Positions 1 to 6,205 of a stretch of DNA of 7,840 bases are shown one piece after another (the first letter of the stretch is position 1; each line of letters starts with the position of its first letter). A program made the translations under genes and the position numbers. The stretch is taken from positions 1 to 7,840 of the forward strand of contig JBLHGU010000235.1 in NCBI GenBank assembly GCA_047615875.1, read 5' to 3'. The notes below the pieces were generated by a model. The model made no database searches and was not told where the DNA came from. It saw only the letters and a list, made by a program, of their open reading frames with translations. Source of the stretch: JBLHGU01 sp047615875 (GTDB lineage Bacteria > Pseudomonadota > Gammaproteobacteria > Arenicellales > CAJQKF01).

Positions 1-51
1 CTGTCTATCATCGATTCACTTTACATGACGCTATGCTGGAGCTAGATTTCC

Positions 52-1137
52 TTAATCGTCCGATGCTGACTCGGTCTGACCAAGACCCAGTGGATCGGCA
101 GAATCCACACCCAGCATAAACGGGCTAAATCGACTAACACCGGTAGTTTGATAAACCAGACCTAACCAGTTGCTAAACACAATCTTGGCGGTATCTCCCC
201 AGGTGTATTCGGTACCACACAATGCCTCGCCTTCAGGAAATGACTGCAGAACCTGCTGAGGATCTTCAGCAGCTAAAAGCAACTCCTGATATTGATCAAG
301 TAGTGCCCTACCCCGGTCGTTGAAGTAGTTAGCCGGGTAGGGTGGATAATCCGGCCGCTCACCATTCACGAAACGGTTAACTTCCCTTTTATATTCCTTC
401 AGCAGACTATTTTGATCATACTCAGGATGCCCCTGAAAAAATACAAACCGAAAGCCGTCCGGGCTCGTGGCCAAATGAACACCTGCCTCATCGCTATCGA
501 TCAATACTTTAATATCTTTCTGTTCCATTGCATGTCTTGAAATTTCGTTGAAACGAGAATGCGGCACATCAAATCGGCTATTTATATTTCGAGTAATAGG
601 ATGATCTGAGGTTCTCCGGTGAGGGTAAACCCCCCATTGCTTGTCACTAAGTTGTGTGCGATCTAGGTCCCAGAAATACTTCATCGTGGCGTGGGTTGCG
701 AGGCAAGCACACAAGGTCGAAGTTACATTTTCTGCAGCCCAGTCGAGCACTTCACTCAACGGCTCCCAAAATGGTTCCTCATTCAGCTCATTTTGAGGAA
801 TTGCACCCGTTATTATTAAGGCATCCAGCCCTTGCTTTTTCAAGTCATCAACGTCGAAGTAGTAATTCTCAATATGCGCTTTAGCGGCATCTCCGCGTGG
901 AATTTCGGGAAATGTAAACGGGTAAATATAAAACTGTGCGATTCTATTACAGCTGCCAACCAGCCGCATAAACTGCCTTTCGGTAACTTCCAGAGCGGCA
1001 TCTGGCATCATATTCAACAAACCAACATGCAGTTCACGAATATTCTGTGTAGCTGCTCGACCAGATTCCAGCACTTCCTCTCCTTCATCTTTCAGGCGCT
1101 GAAAACCAGGTAATCCGCTATTAGCAACTAACGGCAT
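52..1137 (-). CDS. metA: Homoserine O-acyltransferase, MetA (HTS) family
   Basis: Predicted to transfer an acyl group (succinyl or acetyl) from CoA to the hydroxyl of homoserine, the first committed step of methionine synthesis, in the cytosol. The ATG at 1137 is chosen because the protein then begins MPLVANSGLPGF, matching the start of E. coli MetA; a TTG at 1158 would add seven unrelated residues. The 361-residue product is about 50 longer than E. coli MetA, the excess lying mostly after residue 245. Visible motifs: nucleophile Cys145 in STLCAC, GVYPH at 169-173, PHSR at 192-195, and the GHPEYD box with His237 and Glu239, completing the Cys-His-Glu triad. Odd points: the E. coli MPKK segment (Lys47) reads MPDAALEV here, and the donor-selecting loop reads TGAIPQNE, with neither the Gly nor the Glu familiar from succinyl- and acetyl-type enzymes. 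The acyl donor therefore cannot be called. The gene overlaps the upstream P-loop gene by 10 bases and has no clear ribosome site, suggesting translational coupling. No terminator is evident in bases 1-51. Confidence 0.87.
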   Translation of the reverse strand: MPLVANSGLPGFQRLKDEGEEVLESGRAATQNIRELHVGLLNMMPDAALEVTERQFMRLVGSCNRIAQFYIYPFTFPEIPRGDAAKAHIENYYFDVDDLKKQGLDALIITGAIPQNELNEEPFWEPLSEVLDWAAENVTSTLCACLATHATMKYFWDLDRTQLSDKQWGVYPHRRTSDHPITRNINSRFDVPHSRFNEISRHAMEQKDIKVLIDSDEAGVHLATSPDGFRFVFFQGHPEYDQNSLLKEYKREVNRFVNGERPDYPPYPANYFNDRGRALLDQYQELLLAAEDPQQVLQSFPEGEALCGTEYTWGDTAKIVFSNWLGLVYQTTGVSRFSPFMLGVDSADPLGLGQTESASDD

Positions 1138-2009
1138 AAGGTTTCTACTGTCTGGCAAACCTGGGCATCGAGAGCTTCACATATCAGATCTATAACCTGG
1201 CCCTCATTTGCCAGATCTTGTATACGTCTCGCATCTATTGTTACCCCATACTGAGCCGCAACATTCTCATAGCGAGGCAACCGATATTTCACCAACCGTG
1301 GAAATATCCAACGTACAAAATCATCAGGGTCCATTTCGTTACTGCTTTCATAATGCATACTTGATAGATACTCTGCGAGGTTCTGATCGAGAAATTCCGG
1401 GCGGTAGTAAATCGGTTTTGGACAAACTAGAGCCCGATTAATCAGTGCATCGAGCATGTCATCAGAAGCTTTCAGGTAAACAATCAATGATCTCCGCGCA
1501 AGCATCTCATAAACATCATCTCGACCCAGCTCACACAAACTACCACCCGCATCGTTGACAAAATGAGCGAATCCATAGACCTCTCTAGCTTTCTTTAAAA
1601 ATATCTCCATATCAAACATTGCAGCGGTTTCTGCCACCATATGAAGGCTTTGACGTGCCTTGAATTCATCAACATCCAGACCTCCTTTAGCCGGATCGCC
1701 AATTTTCCCAAGATAACTTGAAATCGGATTCAAATTATTTATCGTAATGTTATGACAAATGTAAATAGAGTCCGTTCGCAATAATTCCGCCAGAAACGGC
1801 ACTCGCATTGCCTCTAACTTTATATTGTCGAGAATTGCCTCATCCATATAGCGGGTACCCAGTCGATAATCTCCTGAATAATGATACCAACTACTGCCCG
1901 GTAACTTATTACCGAGGGTTGTCTTCCCTACCCCGGACATACCCATTAGGGTTATCGCTTTATTTTCCCAGCTCAGAAACTGATCGGAGGTCATATCTCG
2001 TTTATACAT
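1128..2009 (-). CDS. P-loop ATPase/kinase-like protein of unknown function, coupled to metA
   Basis: A 293-residue protein with a clear Walker A motif, GMSGVGKTT, at residues 23-31. The layout resembles shikimate-kinase-type small-molecule kinases. The P-loop follows a short beta strand (ITLM); an acidic GDY lies at 46-48; a glycine-containing NDAGGSLCEL sits at 152-161, where shikimate kinase carries its substrate-binding GGG motif; then comes a hydrophobic strand, LIVYLKAS, at 175-182, like the VVYL strand of those kinases. I recall similar unnamed 'ATPase' proteins in other gammaproteobacteria but know of no assigned function. There is no signal peptide or membrane segment, so it should be cytosolic. 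Its stop codon lies inside metA (10-base overlap) and it begins 42 bases after the thioesterase gene. ATG at 2009 is used; ATG at 1994 (residue 6) is equally possible, as neither has a good ribosome site. Kinase activity and any methionine link are inference. Confidence 0.8.
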   Translation of the reverse strand: MYKRDMTSDQFLSWENKAITLMGMSGVGKTTLGNKLPGSSWYHYSGDYRLGTRYMDEAILDNIKLEAMRVPFLAELLRTDSIYICHNITINNLNPISSYLGKIGDPAKGGLDVDEFKARQSLHMVAETAAMFDMEIFLKKAREVYGFAHFVNDAGGSLCELGRDDVYEMLARRSLIVYLKASDDMLDALINRALVCPKPIYYRPEFLDQNLAEYLSSMHYESSNEMDPDDFVRWIFPRLVKYRLPRYENVAAQYGVTIDARRIQDLANEGQVIDLICEALDAQVCQTVETLCR

Positions 2010-2051
2010 TACTACTACTTCGGCCTACTAATTGATTTATCTGATAGCTTT

Positions 2052-2492
2052 TTATGCTGCCAGACTGGATAAGGAGCTTCTCATTTCAATAGGTATTGCG
2101 ATAGGTTTCTGACTCTGACGCTCAACGAATACATGTACAAACCCACCCCATACACGGGCAACTTCATCATCTTCTGAAAACATTCCCACTTCGTATTCAA
2201 CACTGCTATTTCCCAGCTTAAGCACCCTTAACCCTGCATCAATATTCTGAGGATAAGCAAAGGAGCCCTTGTACTGGCATGTGGATTGTACAACTAATCC
2301 TATAATGGGACTGGTCTGCGGCAACAGTCCGGCGTTTTCTATCAAGTATTGGTTTACTACGGAGTCAATGTAGGTGTAGTACACTGCATTATTAACGTGC
2401 CCATAACAATCATTATCGGCCCAGCGAGTAGTCACTCGATTCCAGTGGTAATAATCAGCACGAGACGGTGTATATTTTGATGCCATTGACAT
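2052..2492 (-). CDS. Acyl-CoA thioesterase, 4HBT hotdog family
   Basis: A 146-residue single hotdog-domain protein of the YbgC/FadM (4-hydroxybenzoyl-CoA thioesterase) type, expected to hydrolyse an acyl-CoA to free acid and CoA in the cytosol, usually as a tetramer. The N-terminal signature is clear: RWADNDCYGHVNN at residues 23-35, with Asp28 in the catalytic Asp position and GHVNN starting the long central helix. The strands around VVQSTCQYKGSFAYP and the C-terminal VWGGFVHVFVE also fit the fold. ATG at 2492 is preferred because GGAAGGA lies upstream at suitable spacing and the stop of the reductase gene sits two bases before it; a TTG at 2498 and an ATG at 2486 are alternatives. The substrate is not readable from the sequence. 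Pairing with an acrylyl-CoA reductase-like gene suggests a short-chain acyl-CoA, but this is inference. Confidence 0.86.
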   Translation of the reverse strand: MSMASKYTPSRADYYHWNRVTTRWADNDCYGHVNNAVYYTYIDSVVNQYLIENAGLLPQTSPIIGLVVQSTCQYKGSFAYPQNIDAGLRVLKLGNSSVEYEVGMFSEDDEVARVWGGFVHVFVERQSQKPIAIPIEMRSSLSSLAA

Positions 2493-2494
2493 TG

Positions 2495-3499
2495 TCAATC
2501 CTTCCCACCTATGCCAATTTTAACTACAGTACGACCGGTTACACCACCATCAAGAAATAAATCGAAGGCCTTTGGTAACTCATCAAAGGCTATGGTACGT
2601 GTCGCTATTGTCGAGAGGTGGGTTGGTTTCAAATCAGCTCCTAATCGTCGCCAGGCTTCATCTCGCATCGCCACAGGCATTTCAATAGAATTAATGCCGA
2701 GTAAGGAAACGCCACGCAATATAAAAGGCATAACTGTCAGCTCCAGTTTATGGCCGCCCGCGAGTCCAATAGATGCGACATTGCCATAGGGCTTAGTGGT
2801 GCGAACTAGCCACGACAGAACTTCGCCGCCTACGCTATCTACCGCACCGCCCCAGCTTGCTCTCTCCAGGGTTCGAGTGCCCATTTCAAAAGCTATTCGA
2901 TCCAGAATCTCCCTGGCACCCAAACTACGCAAATAATCATGCTGTTCCCGCTTTCCGGTAAAAGCAACGACATCGAAACCACGGGCCGACAGAATATTAG
3001 TGGCAATACTCCCCACACCTCCTGTGGCACCGGTTACTACAATCGCACCCATATCCGGGTGTTGCCCCATCTGCTCCATTCTCATTACTGCCAGAGCTGC
3101 TGTTAATCCTGCAGTTCCCAGCACCATAGTCTCAAATAGAGTCAAATTTTCAGGAAGCGGTACAATACAGTTGGCTGGAATCCTGGCAATTTCTGCATAA
3201 CCGCCATCGAGATTCTCAGATAAGCCACTCCCAACAACCAGGACTTTATCTCCAGCCTTAAACCGGGAGTCCTGACTGCTTTCCACAATTCCTGCCAGAT
3301 CGATACCCCCATTCAAGGGATAATTGCGCAAAATACGCCCTTTACCGGTTGCTGCTAACGCATCCTTGTAATTTACACTGGAATAAGCGACCTTAATGAT
3401 CACATCGCCATCGGTTAGATCACTTACCTGTAATTCTTCGAAACCAGATTGGATACCGCCTTCTTTCTGGTGAATTCGAAATGCTTTAAAACTGGACAT
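2495..3499 (-). CDS. acuI: MDR-family NADPH-dependent acrylyl-CoA reductase (AcuI/YhdH)
   Basis: A 334-residue zinc-independent medium-chain dehydrogenase/reductase matching the AcuI/YhdH subfamily in length and motif order. Family members reduce acryloyl-CoA to propionyl-CoA with NADPH, clearing a reactive intermediate. Visible features: the N-terminal GroES-like part with SVNYKDALAATGKG (41-54) and GGIDLAG (64-70), both typical of YhdH; GTAGLTAALAVM (128-139); the Rossmann glycine motif VTGATGGVGS (155-164); SLGA (192-195); GAVDSVGG (218-225); GLAGG (245-249); and MPFILRGVSLLG (257-268), also diagnostic of the subfamily. The structural zinc cysteine cluster of alcohol dehydrogenases is absent, as expected. 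The ATG at 3499 is preceded by AAGGG eight bases away. This is the first gene of its block, followed two bases after its stop by the thioesterase. Whether acryloyl-CoA is the true substrate, rather than another enoyl-CoA or quinone, cannot be read from the sequence. Confidence 0.9.
   Translation of the reverse strand: MSSFKAFRIHQKEGGIQSGFEELQVSDLTDGDVIIKVAYSSVNYKDALAATGKGRILRNYPLNGGIDLAGIVESSQDSRFKAGDKVLVVGSGLSENLDGGYAEIARIPANCIVPLPENLTLFETMVLGTAGLTAALAVMRMEQMGQHPDMGAIVVTGATGGVGSIATNILSARGFDVVAFTGKREQHDYLRSLGAREILDRIAFEMGTRTLERASWGGAVDSVGGEVLSWLVRTTKPYGNVASIGLAGGHKLELTVMPFILRGVSLLGINSIEMPVAMRDEAWRRLGADLKPTHLSTIATRTIAFDELPKAFDLFLDGGVTGRTVVKIGIGGKD
2499..2510 (-). promoter_or_regulatory. Ribosome binding site that decides the thioesterase start
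   Basis: On the minus strand the bases read AGGTGGGAAGGA, a strong purine-rich Shine-Dalgarno stretch inside the last codons of the reductase gene. The AAGG core lies about seven bases before ATG 2492, the best spacing among the three candidate starts. The stop TGA of the reductase falls between this site and the ATG, so a ribosome finishing the reductase could restart directly on the thioesterase. Confidence 0.6.
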
Positions 3500-3582
3500 G
3501 GCAACAACCCTTGGAAATATTTTTGAAATTTAGCGACAATCAACAACAAATAAATTCTTCAAATCACAGACGTCTAAAAATT
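3500..3582. promoter_or_regulatory. Divergent intergenic region between acuI and the HIT gene
   Basis: This AT-rich 83-base spacer separates divergent genes and should carry a promoter for each. On the minus strand AAGGG at 3512-3508 is a plausible ribosome site for acuI, and TTGATT followed about 17 bases later by an ATATTT-like element is a weak promoter match. On the plus strand TTGAAA (3523-3528), spaced 17 bases from ACAAAT (3546-3551), is another weak match. The HIT start at 3583 has no convincing Shine-Dalgarno. I see no clear operator palindrome. Confidence 0.4.
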
Positions 3583-3939
3583 ATGATCGAAAGCACCTTA
3601 TTCACTAAGATTATCAATAAAGAAATTCCTTCTGACACGATTTATCAAGATGAGTATGTCACCGTATTCAGAGATATAAACCCGCAAGCTCCAACCCACG
3701 CTTTAATCGTTACTAATAAACCAATCCCTTCAGTTACTGAAGTCGAAGCGGAAGACGAAATGGCACTCGGCCGTATGCTAATTACAGCACGGAAAATTGC
3801 CGAAAGCGAGGGTATCTCTGACTCGGGCTATCGTCTGATAATTAACTGTGGTGCAGATGGCCATCAGGAAGTACCGCATATTCACATGCATTTACTTGGC
3901 GGTCGTGATTTGGGTCGAATGGTCTCACAACAGAGCTAA
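3583..3939 (+). CDS. hinT: HIT-family purine nucleoside phosphoramidase, HinT type
   Basis: A 118-residue histidine-triad protein, essentially the length of E. coli HinT (119). Enzymes of this branch hydrolyse adenosine 5'-phosphoramidates and aminoacyl- or lysyl-adenylates, and act as cytosolic homodimers. Sequence signs: LFTKIINKEIPSDTIYQDE at the start, FRDINPQAPTHALIV (29-43), and the C-terminal histidine triad PHIHMHLLGGR (98-108), with His101 as the expected nucleophile. The ATG at 3583 is chosen by family length and alignment; an upstream in-frame TTG at 3511 would add 24 residues unlike any HIT protein. The usual DGGQ before the triad reads DGHQ here (His94), a minor variation. It is the only plus-strand gene. 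It diverges from acuI and its stop lies three bases from the stop of the glycosyltransferase, so the two convergent transcripts must overlap or end inside each other's genes. Confidence 0.93.
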   Translation: MIESTLFTKIINKEIPSDTIYQDEYVTVFRDINPQAPTHALIVTNKPIPSVTEVEAEDEMALGRMLITARKIAESEGISDSGYRLIINCGADGHQEVPHIHMHLLGGRDLGRMVSQQS

Positions 3940-3942
3940 TAA

Positions 3943-5091
3943 TTACAATGAACTGATAACTCTCATAACATTTTTACCGGTTAACTCTACATTGCCTATG
4001 TTGCCGCTGCCTTCCAGCGGCACTCGGCAATAATTTAGTCCGGCTATAAAGGAAAGTCGTTTATAGGCGTCGTCCTTGACTTTCTTGGATGGCATAATTT
4101 CCACTACGGTAGTCCCTGAGAACATAAAGGCCACGTTGGTTAAATTCGCTCCATGCAAGCCGACAACTACTTCAGCATTTCGTACGATGTTTATTTGTTC
4201 TTCGACACTATGATTAGAGAAGTTGACCACATCGAAACCCTTATTTGAAAAATACTCTTCCAGCTCGACATTATTATCAAGCACTCGGCGCGACTGGCGA
4301 CGTGTTGTATAAATCATGCGACCATAAGGTGATTCTCTTCGCACAACTACATCACTGATCGCGTTTATGTACGTTCTAAAGCTATCAAATAATGGCGTAT
4401 CACTGTTAAAGGGGTACTCAGGAATTCGCACTTTACTGGATTTATAACAATAGTAATTTTTTACCTGGAGCCTACATAGTCTTGACGGGTACCATAATGC
4501 CTTAAGCTCAAGTCGAGACATAATCTGTTCTAGACTACGTTGATAGGGGCGTGGCATTTCCATTTGTAAGATCGGCAGGTTCTTGCCGGCCTTTTTAGCC
4601 AGGTAGGCGTGAAAATAGAAATCCACGACATCATGATAGTAATTATAGTGGTTATATGCCATTTTCCCATGACATTCATAAATATCAACATCATAAAGCG
4701 AATACTGTGGAAACATCCAAATAGAGGATTTATAGACCAAACCAGGTTTGCCTGCTAAATAACCAGAATCACTAAAAGCAAACTGCCGTTCGGTAATTAT
4801 CTGTTGATCTATATGAAGGCACAATCCGTGCTCTTCTTCATTGCTGATTGGCAGACATGGCAACTCGTTCAACGAATGCATATAAAACGGTCGGAAGCTC
4901 AGCTTTAAATTTTTATCCCTTGTTCTGAAAAATTCTATCTGATCTTTTATATATAATCGGTGCCAGGATTTTAGAGTCGGAACAATATTTAGCAACTTAA
5001 TTTTGACACCGATTAAAAAATATACAATTGCATTGTATAAATCGACGAGATGTTGCTTTATTCGACGCTTCAAAGCAGCGATCTTCAACAT
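3943..5091 (-). CDS. Glycosyltransferase family 61 protein (DUF563)
   Basis: A 382-residue protein with the marks of glycosyltransferase family 61. YYHDVVDFYFHAYL lies at 151-164 (family pattern with a His-Asp near the acceptor/donor site), YTTRRQSRRVLDN at 261-273 (family pattern Y-x-x-R), ELEEYFSNKGFDVVN at 276-290, and the donor-site region VVVGLHGANLTNVAFM at 308-323 followed by VVEIMP at 329-334. It probably transfers a sugar onto a growing surface glycan; neither donor nor acceptor can be read. Residues 16-38, hydrophobic with flanking lysines and arginines, could be a membrane-associating segment rather than a cleaved signal. ATG at 5091 is used because it lies one base after the stop of the nucleotidyltransferase gene; the longer frame to 5166 would overlap that gene by 74 bases. 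Context places it at the end of the nonulosonic acid block. Confidence 0.88.
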   Translation of the reverse strand: MLKIAALKRRIKQHLVDLYNAIVYFLIGVKIKLLNIVPTLKSWHRLYIKDQIEFFRTRDKNLKLSFRPFYMHSLNELPCLPISNEEEHGLCLHIDQQIITERQFAFSDSGYLAGKPGLVYKSSIWMFPQYSLYDVDIYECHGKMAYNHYNYYHDVVDFYFHAYLAKKAGKNLPILQMEMPRPYQRSLEQIMSRLELKALWYPSRLCRLQVKNYYCYKSSKVRIPEYPFNSDTPLFDSFRTYINAISDVVVRRESPYGRMIYTTRRQSRRVLDNNVELEEYFSNKGFDVVNFSNHSVEEQINIVRNAEVVVGLHGANLTNVAFMFSGTTVVEIMPSKKVKDDAYKRLSFIAGLNYCRVPLEGSGNIGNVELTGKNVMRVISSL

Positions 5092-5092
5092 A

Positions 5093-6148
5093 CTAGAACT
5101 CAATCGCCATATCGTGGTTGGCCCGTTCCAAATCTTCCATGCGGCCAATATCCAGCCAATACTCATGGATAGGAAAAGTGGTCACCCTTTGTCCCGCGTC
5201 AATATTCGATTGCAGTAGGGTCGTCATATCGACCCTGGTATTGCGGGGTATTTTGGCTAACATCTCTGGCCCAAGAACATATATTCCCGCATTTACAGCC
5301 TGCTGTCGAACTGGCTTTTCTTCGATACCAGTAATAATTCCATTGCTAATACCAACCACACCATAGGGAATAGTATAGGAATATTCTCTCGTACACATTG
5401 TCGCAACAGCATTTGCCGATTCATGAAACTTAAGCAACTGAGTGAAATTTAATTTAGTCAGCAGATCACCATTCATAACGATCATAGATTGCTGTCTATC
5501 CTGTTCCTTTAATAGGCCAAGCCCTCCTGCTGTTCCTAGCGGCTGAGTCTCTTGTATGTACTCGATGCTCGCCCCCCAACTCGAACCATCGCCAAAATAA
5601 TCAGCAACCATTTCTGCTTTGTAGTGAGTTGACATAAAGAATCGCGAAAAACCGTAATGCAAAAATTGTTCGATAATAGTTTGCAGAATCGGTTTCGAAC
5701 CAACTTTCAACAAGGGCTTGGGCACATCGTGAGTCAGCGGATAAAGGCGTTTACCAAATCCACCAGCCATTAGAAAAACAGGGTTTTCCAGTTTTTCCTG
5801 TTCGGTCAGATGCTCCAGGGTTTCCAGGCCAATCAATATGCCGGAGTCATCGACTATGGGCAAATGCACAATCTTTTTATTGCGCATCAAATTCAGAATA
5901 ACATCCCGATCTGCGTCAATACCAATTGTTATTGGTCGAGAATTCATTATGGGCACAATTGAACTATCTTGCCCCATCCCCTTAATCAACGAACGGCGTA
6001 CATCTCCATCGGTAACAGTGCCTTTCAAAAGGCCAGCCTCGTCGCAGACAAAGGCAATTTTCAATTGACTCGAATCAATAACACGAATAGCGTCTGCCAT
6101 AGTGGCAAAAGGCGCTAGCATTGTCTGCTGCCAATTTATGCTACTCAT
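5093..6148 (-). CDS. CBS-domain sugar nucleotidyltransferase, PtmE-like
   Basis: A 351-residue two-part protein. Residues about 14-66 and 67-117 form a pair of CBS domains (GTVTDGDVRRSL and VHLPIVDDSG are the clearest pieces). Residues about 123-347 are a nucleotidyltransferase with the signature MAGGFGKRLYPLT (127-139) plus PKPLL (143-147), QPLGTAGGLGLL (202-213), the metal-binding MNGDLL (225-230), PYGVVGI (261-267), EEKPV (276-280) and a terminal EYWLDIGRMEDLERAN (329-344). This architecture matches PtmE of the Campylobacter legionaminic acid pathway, which makes GDP-glucosamine from glucosamine-1-phosphate. It also occurs in other surface-glycan clusters, so the exact NTP and sugar are uncertain. 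The CBS pair probably binds an adenine nucleotide and may tune activity. The ATG at 6148 has only a weak GAGA upstream. It lies 57 AT-rich bases after the synthase gene and one base before the glycosyltransferase. Confidence 0.91.
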   Translation of the reverse strand: MSSINWQQTMLAPFATMADAIRVIDSSQLKIAFVCDEAGLLKGTVTDGDVRRSLIKGMGQDSSIVPIMNSRPITIGIDADRDVILNLMRNKKIVHLPIVDDSGILIGLETLEHLTEQEKLENPVFLMAGGFGKRLYPLTHDVPKPLLKVGSKPILQTIIEQFLHYGFSRFFMSTHYKAEMVADYFGDGSSWGASIEYIQETQPLGTAGGLGLLKEQDRQQSMIVMNGDLLTKLNFTQLLKFHESANAVATMCTREYSYTIPYGVVGISNGIITGIEEKPVRQQAVNAGIYVLGPEMLAKIPRNTRVDMTTLLQSNIDAGQRVTTFPIHEYWLDIGRMEDLERANHDMAIEF

Positions 6149-6205
6149 ATAGTCTCAGTTTGAAATAAGCTGGAATAAAAATTGCTAAAAATTCCGAACA
6201 ACAAA

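Noticed and set aside
1..11. ATG at base 11 on the minus strand as the start of a next gene after metA
   Set aside because: Only three codons are visible before the window edge, too little to support a gene.
654..1113. Plus-strand open frames opposite metA
   Set aside because: They have no recognisable motifs and run antisense to a gene whose family motifs are clear throughout.
1138..1158. TTG start at 1158 giving a 368-residue MetA
   Set aside because: The extra seven residues have no counterpart in E. coli MetA, whose start aligns well with the ATG at 1137; TTG is also a rarer start.
2010..2030. TAGTAG repeats before the P-loop gene
   Set aside because: A short run of three-base repeats in a 42-base spacer, with no symmetry or known site; probably chance.
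3511..3582. TTG start at 3511 lengthening the HIT protein by 24 residues
   Set aside because: The added residues are unlike HIT proteins, and the ATG at 3583 gives the usual HinT length.
5092..5166. Longer glycosyltransferase frame starting at 5166
   Set aside because: It would overlap the nucleotidyltransferase by 74 bases; the ATG at 5091 follows that gene's stop by one base and gives a normal family 61 protein.
6149..6205. Possible promoter in the AT-rich 57-base gap before the nucleotidyltransferase
   Set aside because: TTGTTC and TTATTC about 17 bases apart are weak matches that could easily be chance in AT-rich DNA.
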